Below are positions 17,818-27,300 of a DNA stretch of 64,000 nt, piece by piece; position 1 is the stretch's first letter, and the number at the start of each line of letters is the position of its first letter. A program made the translations under genes and the position numbers. Origin of the DNA: Deefgea chitinilytica (lineage in GTDB: Bacteria; Pseudomonadota; Gammaproteobacteria; Burkholderiales; Chitinibacteraceae); contig NZ_WOFE01000001.1 in NCBI RefSeq assembly GCF_016881405.1, forward strand, positions 496,001-560,000, written 5' to 3'. The notes below the pieces were generated by a model. That model ran no database searches and was not told the DNA's origin. It worked only from the letters and a program-made list of their open reading frames with translations.

Positions 17818-19269
17818 ATGTGGACCCCAATGACCGTTTTCTCCCTCGCTGAACAGCAATTATTAACCCCATTTCAACTCGATGAGGCCGCGCTGAGTCA
17901 GGTTTTTGCTGACATCATGACGCATGAGATTGACTACGCCGATTTGTATTTCCAATACAGCCGTTCTGAAGCATGGAGTTTGGACGAAGGCATTGTAAAG
18001 TCGGGGAGCTTTAATATCGACCAAGGTGTCGGTGTGCGAGCGATTCAGGGCGAGAAAACCGCTTTTGCCTATTCGGATGACATTAGTTTGCCTGCGCTGA
18101 AACAGGCAGCACACGCAACGCGAGCGATTGGCCGGCAAGGTGGTCAGGGGTGTGCTCCGTTAATTATTAAAGAAAAAGCGCTTCAGCTATATACCCCTGT
18201 AGATCCAATCGCTAGTCTGAATGAAGCAGCGAAGGTTGCCTTGCTAGAAAAAATCGAGCAAATCGCGCGCAGCCTTGATCCGCGTGTGGTGCAAGTGATG
18301 GCGAGTCTAGCCAGTGAATACGAGGTGATCTATATCGCCCGCCACGATGGTCACCGCGCTGCTGATGTGCGTCCTTTGGTGCGCTTATCGATCAATGTGA
18401 TTATCGAAGCCAATGGCAAGCGTGAACAAGGCAGCGCCGGTGGCGGTGGGCGCTTTGATTATGCCTATTTCACTGATATGGTCTTGCTCGATTATGCGAA
18501 AAAGGCCGTCGATCAAGCGGTGCTTAATTTAGACGCGCGACCAGCTCCGGCGGGCGAAATGACGGTGGTGCTGGGTAATGGCTGGCCAGGGATTTTGCTG
18601 CATGAAGCGATTGGTCACGGTTTGGAAGGCGATTTTAATCGCAAAGGCAGCTCGGCATTTGCGGGTAAAATCGGCCAACGCGTTGCCGCGAAAGGCGTGA
18701 CGGTGGTCGATGACGGCACAATCAATGATAGACGTGGTTCGCTGAATATCGACGATGAAGGTAATCCTACGCAGCGCACCGTGTTGATCGAAGACGGGAT
18801 TTTGCAAGGCTATTTGCAAGACAGTTTGAACGCCCGCTTGATGGGAATGCCCGTCACAGGTAATGGTCGCCGTGAGAGCTACGCACATATCACGATGCCA
18901 CGGATGACCAATACCTTGATGGAAAACGGCGACAAAGACCCACAGGAAATCATTGCATCGATCAAACGTGGCTTGTACGCGGTGAATTTTGGCGGCGGGC
19001 AGGTCGATATTACCAGCGGTAAATTTGTATTTTCGGCGGCGGAAGCGTGGTGGGTGGAAGACGGTAAATTGATGTATCCGGTCAAGGGTGCAACTTTGAT
19101 CGGTAACGGCCCCGATGTACTGACCAAGGTCTCGATGCTAGGTAATGATTTGGCCTTGGATCCGGGCGTTGGTACTTGCGGTAAAGATGGGCAAAGCGTG
19201 CCAGTCGGCGTGGGGCAGCCAACGATGCGGATCGATGGCGGTTTAACTGTTGGCGGCACGGGTAATTAA
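17818..19269 (+). CDS. tldD: TldD, metalloprotease of the TldD/TldE complex
   Basis: 483 residues from the ATG at 17818; a second ATG four codons later (17830) is equally possible. The zinc motif HEAIGHGLEGD carries His262, Glu263 and His266, the HExxxH signature of the family. TldD forms a heterodimer with TldE (PmbA) that degrades unfolded peptides and matures microcin B17-type peptides; its partner gene is in this window at 41620-42951. The C-terminal GGGQVDITSGKFVFSAAEAW segment is strongly conserved in the family. The following GNAT gene begins two bases after the stop. Confidence 0.95.
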   Translation: MWTPMTVFSLAEQQLLTPFQLDEAALSQVFADIMTHEIDYADLYFQYSRSEAWSLDEGIVKSGSFNIDQGVGVRAIQGEKTAFAYSDDISLPALKQAAHATRAIGRQGGQGCAPLIIKEKALQLYTPVDPIASLNEAAKVALLEKIEQIARSLDPRVVQVMASLASEYEVIYIARHDGHRAADVRPLVRLSINVIIEANGKREQGSAGGGGRFDYAYFTDMVLLDYAKKAVDQAVLNLDARPAPAGEMTVVLGNGWPGILLHEAIGHGLEGDFNRKGSSAFAGKIGQRVAAKGVTVVDDGTINDRRGSLNIDDEGNPTQRTVLIEDGILQGYLQDSLNARLMGMPVTGNGRRESYAHITMPRMTNTLMENGDKDPQEIIASIKRGLYAVNFGGGQVDITSGKFVFSAAEAWWVEDGKLMYPVKGATLIGNGPDVLTKVSMLGNDLALDPGVGTCGKDGQSVPVGVGQPTMRIDGGLTVGGTGN

Positions 19270-19271
19270 CG

Positions 19272-19712
19272 ATGGCTTTGTTGGTGAGATCCGTGCAGCC
19301 TGATGAATACGCTCGAGTGGCTGACGTTGTGATCAGTTCATTTGAGCATTTGGCTGTGCAATATCAAACGCCAGCAGGTGTTACCTATTTTAAGCAGTTT
19401 GCGAGCGCAGATGCGATTGCCAAGCGGGATCAATCTGATTCAATCACTTATGTTGCCCTGATTCAGAATGTGATTGTTGGTGTGTTGCAGGTTCGCGGGG
19501 CGCATGTTGAGCTATTGTATGTGCTGTCCGAGTTGCAAAGTCGCGGCGTTGGGCGTGCTTTAGTGAAGGCTGCTGATGTCGAGTGCCAATTAAAAACAGT
19601 TAATGCCAGCGTAAACAGTGTGATGGCGTATATGCGCTATGGATTTATGCCGTGTGGCGCGGATCAGATTGCCGATACTGGTGTGCGCTTTGTGCCGATG
19701 CGGCGTGGCTAA
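19272..19712 (+). CDS. GNAT family N-acetyltransferase
   Basis: 146 residues. The acetyl-CoA binding motif ELQSRGVGRALVKAAD is at about 88-103, preceded by the strand LLYVLSELQ, and the fold matches a single GNAT domain. The substrate cannot be read. The ATG is two bases after the tldD stop, so the two are probably translated from the same mRNA. A shared role with TldD is not established. Confidence 0.8.
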   Translation: MALLVRSVQPDEYARVADVVISSFEHLAVQYQTPAGVTYFKQFASADAIAKRDQSDSITYVALIQNVIVGVLQVRGAHVELLYVLSELQSRGVGRALVKAADVECQLKTVNASVNSVMAYMRYGFMPCGADQIADTGVRFVPMRRG

Positions 19713-19718
19713 AGTGTC

Positions 19719-19767
19719 AGGTATAGCCCTGTATTGTCTGTTTTGGCAGGGCTTTGGATTTATACCT
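19719..19767. terminator. Probable bidirectional hairpin terminator between the GNAT and HDOD genes
   Basis: AGGTATA at 19719-19725 pairs with TATACCT at 19761-19767 and, inside it, AGCCCTG at 19725-19731 pairs with CAGGGCT at 19747-19753. T-rich flanks are weak, so the strength is uncertain. It lies between two converging genes. Confidence 0.5.
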
Positions 19768-19769
19768 AG

Positions 19770-20639
19770 TTAGAAAATATTTAGCACTTCAGCGCACGCT
19801 TCGTTCATTTCATCGATGAGACGGGTGTATTGCGGATCATCTAATTCTGCAGGATCGAAGCTTTCTGGTAAGTCTTGTTTGTTAATCTCATCAAGTCCCC
19901 CGGCAAATAAATTGGCGACGTAAATCACGTCGCTTAATTTTCTTAATTGGGTAACGGTTGGACGAGGTAAATCATTGTCTCGTACTGCATCGATAATTTC
20001 ATCAGGCAAACCCAATGTATCGAGTAGCACCGTACCGATACTGTCATGCCATTGCGCGACTAAATAATCGACTGTTTTGGGGCGCTCGAGTAGTTCTGGG
20101 TAACGTCCTGCGCGATCCAGCATAAAAAAAGCGCCCAAATCGTGGACTAGGCCTGCAAGAAAAGCCATGTCCGGATTAATGCGTGGCGCGAGTTGCTTAC
20201 AAAGAACGCGTGCGATTGCGGCAGATTTTAAGCTGTGCAACCACCAGTTTTTTGATTGCGCTTCAAACGGTGCTAGTTGAGCAGACCGGCTCATTTGATC
20301 CATCGCGCAAGCCAGTGCGACCGAGCGAGCGGTTCCCATCCCCAGTCGCACGACTGCATTGCTAATGTCGACAATGTTTCGGCCTGATGGGTTGTATGTG
20401 ACGGAGTTAGCCAGTTTAATAATTTTGGACGTAATCAGTGGGTCTTTTTGTACTTCGAGGGCGATTTGCTGGATGCTGGCATTGGGATTTTTCATTGCTC
20501 GGCCAATTTCGATGGCAATGTCAAAGCAAATCGGGAATACCGTATCGCCATCCAATTCTTTGGCAATGTCTTCTAGCATTGCAAAACGTTGGTCGTGCAA
20601 TTCCGAACTGGTTTTATCTTCTGAGAGCATCGTGGTCAT
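19770..20639 (-). CDS. HDOD domain protein, putative signalling factor
   Basis: 289 residues. The HDOD fold is recognised by KDPLITSKIIKLANS at about 66-80, the SNAVVRLGMGTARSVALA helix, and the HDLGAFFMLDR segment near 165-175, which is HD-like. HDOD proteins act as adaptors in chemotaxis, c-di-GMP or DNA-damage responses and often lack catalytic activity; the particular pathway here is not shown by the neighbours. The gene is alone on the minus strand and divergent from rlmB. Confidence 0.85.
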   Translation of the reverse strand: MTTMLSEDKTSSELHDQRFAMLEDIAKELDGDTVFPICFDIAIEIGRAMKNPNASIQQIALEVQKDPLITSKIIKLANSVTYNPSGRNIVDISNAVVRLGMGTARSVALACAMDQMSRSAQLAPFEAQSKNWWLHSLKSAAIARVLCKQLAPRINPDMAFLAGLVHDLGAFFMLDRAGRYPELLERPKTVDYLVAQWHDSIGTVLLDTLGLPDEIIDAVRDNDLPRPTVTQLRKLSDVIYVANLFAGGLDEINKQDLPESFDPAELDDPQYTRLIDEMNEACAEVLNIF

Positions 20640-20788
20640 ATTGAGTGATAACTTGAGCAGATAGTCGAATTAGCTTAAGGATAGTACAAAAATAACTTAT
20701 AAAAGCCGTCAATCATTAAATTTTAGTTTCTTAGGTGTTGAATGCCCGAGTAAACTCTCACCCTTAGTTATTTTTGGAATTGGCGAAT

Positions 20789-21532
20789 ATGGCGCAGAAT
20801 AAAATTCTTCACGGCTTTCATGCTGTTGGTTCACGGTTACGTCGGTTTCCTGATTCGGTGCTCGAGGTCTATGTCAATAGCGAGCGCAGCGATCCACGGA
20901 TGAAAGACTTGCTTAAAGCGGTCAAAATGCAAGATGTGAAGCTGATACCGGTGGATGGTGCACGTTTAGATGGCATCGCTGGGCATGTACGACATCAAGG
21001 TGTCGCCGCGTTGATTGATACTGAAAAAAGCTATCTATCCATTGAAGATGTGCTCGATGATTTGGATGAGCCACCATTTTTGCTGATTTTAGACGGTATT
21101 ACCGATCCGCATAATTTGGGCGCTTGCTTGCGTGTTGCGGATGCAATGGGGGTACACGCGGTGATTGCGCCGAAGGATAAATGCGTGGGGATCACCGCGA
21201 CAGTCTCAAAAGTAGCGTGTGGTGCCGCAGAGGTTGTGCCGTACGTGATGGTGACTAACTTGGCACGTACGATTCGTGATTTGAAAGAGCGTGGCATTTG
21301 GGTGATTGGTACGGCGGCAGATGGCCAATCTGATTTGTTCCATTACGAACAAACAGGTCCGATTGCTTGGGTATTAGGTAATGAAGGCGAGGGAATGCGC
21401 CGCTTGACCCGTGAGCTGTGTGATAGCTTGGTGTCGATTCCAATGTATGGTTCGGTAGAAAGTTTGAATGTGTCAGTTGCTGCTGGCGTGGTCTTGTCAG
21501 AAAGCCGCCGCCAACGTGTGATGAAAAAATAG
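20789..21532 (+). CDS. rlmB: RlmB, 23S rRNA (guanosine-2251-2'-O)-methyltransferase
   Basis: The start is taken at the ATG at 20789 and not at an upstream in-frame TTG at 20774, giving 247 residues, the family's usual length. The N-terminal L30e-like RNA-binding domain begins [10 protein letters not shown]. The SpoU methyltransferase domain shows the three knot motifs: [15 protein letters not shown] at about 104-118, [10 protein letters not shown] at about 197-206, and [17 protein letters not shown] near 218-234. It methylates G2251 in the peptidyl-transferase P-loop using S-adenosylmethionine. Single gene with no clear operon partner. Confidence 0.94.
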   Translation: MAQNKILHGFHAVGSRLRRFPDSVLEVYVNSERSDPRMKDLLKAVKMQDVKLIPVDGARLDGIAGHVRHQGVAALIDTEKSYLSIEDVLDDLDEPPFLLILDGITDPHNLGACLRVADAMGVHAVIAPKDKCVGITATVSKVACGAAEVVPYVMVTNLARTIRDLKERGIWVIGTAADGQSDLFHYEQTGPIAWVLGNEGEGMRRLTRELCDSLVSIPMYGSVESLNVSVAAGVVLSESRRQRVMKK

Positions 21533-21589
21533 TTGTTGAGTGGGTATTGAGCTGTAGCTAAATTTTATATGGCTTTGGGTTTAATACCC

Positions 21590-22255
21590 CTATATTTTAA
21601 AGCTGCACAGCAGCGTCGCGATTTCATGCGCTGGTGATTGCTTGCTTGGTGCTTGGCGGCTAAGCAGTGAAGGTTGTTGCGGATGATAGGGTGTGAATGC
21701 GTGTTCGGGATATTCAGCTAAGAAACGTTGCGCGCTGCTGGCTAGCGATTGAGTGAGTAACTGCTGTTGTGCCATGAAGCTAGACAGCTGGTTGACTAGG
21801 TCTGGGTGATTGATTTGAAAACTTGGATTGGGGGACTGTAGATTTTCCCAAAGCGGCAGCCAAGCTTGGCTGTGACTACCAACTAATGTGTTCCATATTT
21901 GATGCAAAAAACCAGCCGAGCCGTATTCGCCAGCATGAAGCCAACCGCTGGGGATGGGGGCTAAGGCGTCTAGAATCGGCGAAACCGCGGCAAGATGTTC
22001 CTGCGTTCCACCTGCGGACAGCATAAAACCTTGCAGTGTTGCGAGCGATGATGGGATCACAAAAACATCAACGATAGTATTGGCGGTGCGAACTGGGTGA
22101 AAAAAATCGGCTTGGAAAATCAGCTGTGGCAGGTCCGGGCTCGTATTGCCCATTTGCGGAGTGCATAAACTGTATTGCAAAGCGGGTGCGTTGAGTGCCA
22201 AACGAGCCGCAATTGTAGGTAATAAATAACTAGGCGCTGTGAGTTGGTATTTCAT
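21590..22255 (-). CDS. Uncharacterised protein resembling a stand-alone C-terminal half of a 6-phosphogluconate-dehydrogenase-like enzyme
   Basis: 221 residues. From about 78 to 120 the text (LSAGGTQEHLAAVSPILDALAPIPSG, then WLHAGEYGSAGFLHQIWNTL) matches the pattern of 6PGDH-fold proteins, where GG..E.....P......G..H.GP.GAGH.VK.. leads into the all-helical C-terminal domain. The Rossmann GxGxxG nucleotide motif of that family is missing, and the catalytic-type Lys of the usual helix is replaced. It may be a degenerate homologue with a non-enzymatic role; the resemblance is by eye only. Single gene, no clear operon, 234 bases upstream of which is the fnr end. Confidence 0.4.
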   Translation of the reverse strand: MKYQLTAPSYLLPTIAARLALNAPALQYSLCTPQMGNTSPDLPQLIFQADFFHPVRTANTIVDVFVIPSSLATLQGFMLSAGGTQEHLAAVSPILDALAPIPSGWLHAGEYGSAGFLHQIWNTLVGSHSQAWLPLWENLQSPNPSFQINHPDLVNQLSSFMAQQQLLTQSLASSAQRFLAEYPEHAFTPYHPQQPSLLSRQAPSKQSPAHEIATLLCSFKI

Positions 22256-22489
22256 AGCGATCCTTAGAGTCTGTTGACGTTGGGTTACTCATCGCTTAGA
22301 GCGTCTGATCTGCAGGTTTTGGCGTTTTGCGCTGACACTGAGTCTACACAGCACTGGTTGAGGGGGATTGAATGATGCGGTTCATTCCTTAGCTCTAGCC
22401 AAAATTCGCATCTATTTGACTGATCAAGCAAACATCCACAGATTCTTGATTGGCCTTCCTGCATGCTAGCCGCAAGAAGACCGAATCAA

Positions 22490-23236
22490 TTATTCGCCTT
22501 GGCAATTATTGAGTAGTTTTTTCAAGCTATCGCCATCAATGATTTCAATCAAGCGATTTTGAACTTTAATAAACCCTTGATCTTGAAATTTAGACAGCGT
22601 TCGACTTACGGTTTCTAGTTTTAAGCCTAAATAGCTACCAATTTCTTCGCGCGTCATCCGCAAATGAAAACTGCTGGAAGAATAACCACGGATCGAAAAA
22701 CGTTGTGATAAATTCAATAAAAAGGCTGCTAGACGCTCTTCTGCTTTCATATTCCCGAGCAATAACATCACACCATGATCGCGTACAATTTCACGGCTCA
22801 TCACTTTATAGAGGTGACGCTGCAAAATCGGTACATCGCCAGCAAGTTCTTCGATTTCACCAAATGGTAATTCGCACACTTCACTGTCTTCTAGTGCAAT
22901 CGCATCGCAGGTATGAAAGTCAGAGCTAATCGCATCCATGCCCATCAATTCACCCGACATATGAAAGCCAGTGACTTGCTCGCGGCCATCTTCAGAAATA
23001 ACGCTGGCTTTAAAAAAACCAACCCGAATCGCAAATAGAGACTTGAATGGTTCGCCAGCGCGATATAGCGCTTCGCCGCGCTTGACGGGCCTAGCTTGGG
23101 TAATAATGGTATCGAGCTCTTGCATTTCGTCAGGCGTGAGCCCGATAGGAAGGCAGAGTTCGCGCAGGCTGCAATTAGTGCAAGATTGGCGCAAATGGCG
23201 AGGGGTCAATTCGCGTATTTGGATGTTTTGAATCAT
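22490..23236 (-). CDS. fnr: FNR/ANR-type oxygen-sensing transcription regulator
   Basis: 248 residues. The four [4Fe-4S] ligands are present: Cys19, Cys22 and Cys28 in the N-terminal SCTNCSLRELC cluster and Cys121 in VCELPF. The cNMP-binding beta barrel is followed by a C-terminal helix-turn-helix with MTREEIGSYLGLKLETVSR, whose Glu and Ser-Arg are the residues that read TTGAT half-sites in FNR. In low oxygen the cluster is intact, the protein dimerises and activates genes for anaerobic respiration and haem synthesis. It is divergent from hemN, and a near-consensus FNR box lies between them at 23324-23337. Confidence 0.95.
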   Translation of the reverse strand: MIQNIQIRELTPRHLRQSCTNCSLRELCLPIGLTPDEMQELDTIITQARPVKRGEALYRAGEPFKSLFAIRVGFFKASVISEDGREQVTGFHMSGELMGMDAISSDFHTCDAIALEDSEVCELPFGEIEELAGDVPILQRHLYKVMSREIVRDHGVMLLLGNMKAEERLAAFLLNLSQRFSIRGYSSSSFHLRMTREEIGSYLGLKLETVSRTLSKFQDQGFIKVQNRLIEIIDGDSLKKLLNNCQGE

Positions 23237-23323
23237 AAAAGGCTCGATGTACGCAGGATGATATTTACATATGCTGTTTTAATGGAAAAACAGCTATCTA
23301 TAAAGAGGTGCTTAGTATTTTAT

Positions 23324-23337
23324 CTGATCTAGATCAA
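23324..23337. promoter_or_regulatory. FNR box between fnr and hemN
   Basis: CTGAT-CTAG-ATCAA matches the TTGAT-N4-ATCAA consensus at nine of ten positions. It lies 58 bases before the hemN start. CATATG at 23358-23363 could be the -10 element, which would put the box near -41, the position of a class II activated promoter. The start site is inferred. Confidence 0.75.
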
Positions 23338-23394
23338 CTTTAGTTAGAGTACTACAACATATGCTGCGCCCAAAGTGATGAATGTGGAAAAAAA

Positions 23395-24804
23395 ATGCAC
23401 TCGCAAAAAATAAGCTTTATGCAGCCCGCGATTGATTTTGATCGTGAATTAATCGTGCGATACGACGGTAAAGGGCCAAGATATACGTCTTACCCAACGG
23501 CAGATCGTTTTGTGACCGGCTTAAGTCAGGCTTCGCATGTAGAAAGTTTGATGCGGCGCACGCCGGGTGCTTTGGCGATGCCGTTGTCCTTGTATTTTCA
23601 TTTACCATTTTGTAATACCGTATGTTACTACTGTGGATGTAACAAAATCATTACAAAAGATCAGACTAAAGCTGATCAATATCTGGATTATCTCACGCAA
23701 GAAGTGCAGATGTATGGTGTCTTAATGCCGAACCGTCCGGCAGTCAGTCAATTGCATTTAGGTGGAGGCACGCCAACGTTTTTGTCGCATGACCAGTTAC
23801 AGCGGCTGATGGATGTCGTGAATGCGCATTTTACCCTGCAAAAAAATGGTGAATATTCGATCGAAATTGATCCGCGCAAAGTGGGTGAGGACACCATCAA
23901 GCATTTGGCAGGGCTGGGTTTTAATCGAATGAGCGTCGGGATTCAGGATTTCAATCCTGAAGTGCAAATTGCAGTTAATCGGGTGCAAAGCGAAGCGGAA
24001 ACCCGTACTGTGATTGAAGCCGCTCGGATGTATGGTTTTCGCTCGGTCAGCGTGGATTTAATTTATGGCTTGCCAAAACAAAGTGCGGCGAGTATCGCCG
24101 AAACGATTGAACGAGTTTTGCTGCTCAAACCGGATCGAATTGCTTTGTATAACTACGCGCATTTGCCTGAGCGGTTTATGCCGCAACGTCGAATTAATGC
24201 CGATGAATTGCCTTCCGCCGAAGTGAAACTCGATATATTACAAAATTCAATCGAACAACTGACGCAAGCGGGCTATGTGCTGATTGGAATGGATCATTTT
24301 GCCTTGCCGAACGATGATTTGGCGGTGGCGCAGCGGCGTGGTCGTTTACAGCGCAATTTTCAAGGTTATTCAACCCATGCGGACTGTGATTTGCTGGCGT
24401 TTGGTGTTTCTTCAATTGGTAAAGTGGGGGCAAGCTATTTTCAGAATGTGAAAACTTTGGATGAATACTACGCCAAGTTGGATCAGCAACTGTTTCCTGT
24501 GGAGCGGGGGCTGACGATGAATCGCGATGATGTGATTCGTCGTGCTGCGATTCAGGCTTTGATGTGTCAGTTTCAATTGTTTTATCAGCCTTTTGAGGCG
24601 GGCTATATGATCGACTTTGCCGAGTATTTCGCTGAAGAATTGCGCTTGCTGCAACCTTTGGTGGTCGATGGCTTGGTCGAGTTGGAGTCGGATGGGATTT
24701 TTGTTACGCCGAAAGGGCGCATGCTTATCCGTTCCATCGCGATGGTTTTTGATGCCTATTTACGGACAAAAGCCACCAAGGCAAGGTATTCTCAGCTGAT
24801 TTGA
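23395..24804 (+). CDS. hemN: HemN, oxygen-independent coproporphyrinogen III oxidase
   Basis: 469 residues from ATG 23395, chosen because GGA lies about seven bases before it; ATG 23419 is possible and gives the more typical N-terminus. It is a radical-SAM enzyme with the cluster CNTVCYYCGC (Cys73, Cys77, Cys80 and Cys82), LHLGGGTPTFL, and the RYTSYPTADRF N-terminal segment. It converts coproporphyrinogen III to protoporphyrinogen IX without oxygen. It has an FNR box upstream, faces fnr and is followed after 19 bases by a TauE/SafE-like membrane gene, the usual micro-aerobic cluster of proteobacteria. Confidence 0.95.
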   Translation: MHSQKISFMQPAIDFDRELIVRYDGKGPRYTSYPTADRFVTGLSQASHVESLMRRTPGALAMPLSLYFHLPFCNTVCYYCGCNKIITKDQTKADQYLDYLTQEVQMYGVLMPNRPAVSQLHLGGGTPTFLSHDQLQRLMDVVNAHFTLQKNGEYSIEIDPRKVGEDTIKHLAGLGFNRMSVGIQDFNPEVQIAVNRVQSEAETRTVIEAARMYGFRSVSVDLIYGLPKQSAASIAETIERVLLLKPDRIALYNYAHLPERFMPQRRINADELPSAEVKLDILQNSIEQLTQAGYVLIGMDHFALPNDDLAVAQRRGRLQRNFQGYSTHADCDLLAFGVSSIGKVGASYFQNVKTLDEYYAKLDQQLFPVERGLTMNRDDVIRRAAIQALMCQFQLFYQPFEAGYMIDFAEYFAEELRLLQPLVVDGLVELESDGIFVTPKGRMLIRSIAMVFDAYLRTKATKARYSQLI

Positions 24805-24823
24805 TGGTGGCGGCGAGTTTTTG

Positions 24824-25483
24824 ATGCTGGAATTAGATTTTGTGGCTTTATTTTTAGCCGGGCTGCTGGGAGGAGGGCATTGCGCTGGTATGTGTGGGGG
24901 CGTTGTGGCTGCCTTTAGCTCACAGTTGCCTGCAGGCCCTAAATTACCGTATCACCTTGGCTTTAATTTAGGCCGTTTACTAGGGTATGCCCTGATAGGC
25001 GCTATTTTAGGTGGTTTGGCAGGCATTACTGCCCTCTCTCAGTTGCAATCGCTAAAGTCGGTGTTGTTTGTGTTGGCGAATGTATTACTGATTGCGCTGG
25101 GTTTATACATCGCGGGCTGGTCGCGTTGGTTGGTGCGGATTGAACGAATTGGCCAACCCGTATGGCAACGAATTCAACCCTTGCTGCGGCGTTTGCTGCC
25201 GATTCGTTCGGTATGGCATACGCCGATGATTGGGTTTTTGTGGGGCTGGATTCCTTGCGGTTTGGTCTATACCGCAAGTTTAGCCGCTTTATCAACCGGC
25301 TCAGCGAGCAAGGGAGTAGGGGTGATGCTGGCGTTTGGTATCGGTACATTACCGAATTTATTGCTGATCGGTCTGTTTGCCAGTCGTTTGACGCAGGCGC
25401 TAAATTACCCTGGGGTGAAACCGAGTTTTGGTTTAATGATTATGGCGATCGGTTTGTATCGCTTGGTGGGTATATCTTGGTAA
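24824..25483 (+). CDS. TauE/SafE-type membrane protein of the cytochrome-oxidase/hemN cluster
   Basis: The ATG at 24824 is used (a TTG precedes it). About 219 residues, with six hydrophobic segments: near 5-30, 47-70, 75-98, 140-165, 175-195 and 197-218. The first helix contains GGGHCAGMCGG, a Cys motif seen in the UreH/SafE-like family adjacent to ccoNOPQ/hemN genes, where it may move metal or sulfur compounds. The substrate is not established. It is co-directional with hemN and ends before a strong bidirectional terminator. Confidence 0.75.
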   Translation: MLELDFVALFLAGLLGGGHCAGMCGGVVAAFSSQLPAGPKLPYHLGFNLGRLLGYALIGAILGGLAGITALSQLQSLKSVLFVLANVLLIALGLYIAGWSRWLVRIERIGQPVWQRIQPLLRRLLPIRSVWHTPMIGFLWGWIPCGLVYTASLAALSTGSASKGVGVMLAFGIGTLPNLLLIGLFASRLTQALNYPGVKPSFGLMIMAIGLYRLVGISW

Positions 25484-25521
25484 TTTAAATAAGTCAATGC
25501 TTTGAAATGTATGCCCTTTAA

Positions 25522-25554
25522 CAAAAAATAGAGCGCAATGCGCTCTATTTTTGT
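25522..25554. terminator. Bidirectional terminator between the TauE/SafE-like gene and nadB
   Basis: GAGCGC (25531-25536) and GCGCTC (25540-25545) with an AAT loop are extended by A-rich and T-rich arms to a stem of about 13-14 bp. The A-run on one side and T-run on the other suit both converging genes. Confidence 0.93.
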
Positions 25555-25562
25555 TGCGGATT

Positions 25563-27155
25563 CTATTTTTTGGTTTTGACGGGGTCGGGTAGTAAAATGG
25601 TGGGTTTAGAGTTGGGCTCGATTTTGGGATAGTCACGGCTATAATGCAGCCCACGGCTTTCCTTGCGAGCTAGCGCACAACGCACGATGAGTTCTGCCGT
25701 GGTGACTAAATTGCGCAGCTCGATTAAATCGTTGGAAACGCGGAAGTTACGGTAAAACTCATGAATTTCGCTTTTGAGCAGCTCAATCCGATGTTGTGCG
25801 CGTTCTAAGCGTTTGTTGGTGCGAACGATGCCGACGTAGTCCCACATAAAACGCCGTAATTCGTCCCAGTTATGTGAAATGACGACTTCTTCGTCGGGAT
25901 CGGTAACACGGCTTTCATCCCATTCTGGCACGCTAGGTAGTGAAATCGGCGTTTGCTGCAAGATATCTTCAGCCGCAGCTTTGCCCAGCACCATGCATTC
26001 TAATAATGAGTTGGATGCCAAGCGATTGGCACCATGCAAGCCTGTGCAGGCTACTTCACCCACGCCATACAAACCTTCAACATCGGTGCGCCCTGCTAAA
26101 TTAGTCACTAAGCCACCGCAAGTGTAGTGCGCCGCGGGCACGACGGGGATCGGCTCTTTGGTAATATCGATTCCAAGTTCTAGGCAGCGTTGATAGATGT
26201 TTGGGAAGTGCTCTTTCACAAAAGCGCTGGATTTGTAGGAAATATCCAGATAAACACAATCAAAACCGCCACGTTTCATTTCAAAGTCAATTGCACGGGC
26301 AACGATGTCGCGTGGCGCTAATTCCGCACGTTCGTCATGATTGGGCATAAAACGCGTGCCATCGGGTAGGCGCAAAATACCACCTTCGCCGCGCACCGCT
26401 TCGGTAATCAAAAACGATTTGGCATGTGGGTGATAGAGGCAAGTCGGATGAAATTGGATGAACTCCATATTGGAAACGCGACAACCCGCGCGCCAGCCCA
26501 TCGCAATGCCGTCACCCGTCGCCACATCGGGATTAGTGGTGTAGAGATAAACTTTGCCCGCACCGCCCGTGGCAAGTACGGTAAATGGCGCCAGTATCGT
26601 TTCAACTTGGTCTTCGTCTTTATTGTATACATAGGCACCAACGCAGCGATTATTGTTGGCTTTGTCAGTAATGAGGTCGACCGCGATGTGTTCTTCGAGC
26701 ACGGTAATATTCGGATGAGCCGCTACTTTGATCGCCAAGGTATCAATCACGGCTGCGCCAGTGGCATCGGCCGCATGAATGATACGTCGATGACTATGTC
26801 CGCCTTCTCGGGTCAGGTGATAGCCGTGATAACTGGTTTCACCAGCATCATCTTTAGTGAAGGGCACGCCCATTTTAATCAGCCAATCGATGGCATCTTT
26901 GGAGTTTTCGACAATAAAACGCGTGGCGTCTAAGTCGCACAGCCCAGCGCCTGCGACTTGCGTATCTTTAATGTGCAATTCAATGCTGTCGGAGTCATCA
27001 AGCACGGCCGCAATGCCGCCTTGTGCCCAGCCGCTACCGCCGTCGCGTAATGCTCGCTTGGTGATAAGACCTACTTTGAGTTTTTCTGCCAACTGTAGGG
27101 CAATCGTCATCCCGCCGAGCCCACTGCCAAGAATCAGTACGTCAAATTTACGCAT
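25563..27155 (-). CDS. nadB: NadB, L-aspartate oxidase
   Basis: 530 residues from the ATG at 27155 (an upstream TTG at 27170 is not preferred), close to the 540 of E. coli NadB. The FAD-binding motif [16 protein letters not shown] is at residues about 9-24. Conserved flavoprotein motifs are [36 protein letters not shown] and [13 protein letters not shown]. NadB oxidises aspartate to iminoaspartate, the first step in de novo NAD synthesis; NadA and NadC are not in this window. It is alone on the minus strand, 146 bases from the divergent rpoE. Confidence 0.96.
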   Translation of the reverse strand: MRKFDVLILGSGLGGMTIALQLAEKLKVGLITKRALRDGGSGWAQGGIAAVLDDSDSIELHIKDTQVAGAGLCDLDATRFIVENSKDAIDWLIKMGVPFTKDDAGETSYHGYHLTREGGHSHRRIIHAADATGAAVIDTLAIKVAAHPNITVLEEHIAVDLITDKANNNRCVGAYVYNKDEDQVETILAPFTVLATGGAGKVYLYTTNPDVATGDGIAMGWRAGCRVSNMEFIQFHPTCLYHPHAKSFLITEAVRGEGGILRLPDGTRFMPNHDERAELAPRDIVARAIDFEMKRGGFDCVYLDISYKSSAFVKEHFPNIYQRCLELGIDITKEPIPVVPAAHYTCGGLVTNLAGRTDVEGLYGVGEVACTGLHGANRLASNSLLECMVLGKAAAEDILQQTPISLPSVPEWDESRVTDPDEEVVISHNWDELRRFMWDYVGIVRTNKRLERAQHRIELLKSEIHEFYRNFRVSNDLIELRNLVTTAELIVRCALARKESRGLHYSRDYPKIEPNSKPTILLPDPVKTKK

Positions 27156-27300
27156 GGTTGTGTTTTTCAAAAAAATGAATCGACAAATCTTAACAGAGCC
27201 GGGCGCGGCTTGCTTGTCGAGAAGCGCTTGATCTTGTATTTATCAATATTCACCCAATATGCACGATTAGGTTGAAAAATAGATTGAGGGGTTGATACTC

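Noticed and set aside
26424-26933. 169-residue plus-strand frame within nadB
   Set aside because: It is opposite a well-supported gene and has no homology-like features.
27228-27246. TTGAT...ATCAA palindrome upstream of rpoE
   Set aside because: The spacer is nine bases and the FNR consensus requires four, so it was not called an FNR site.
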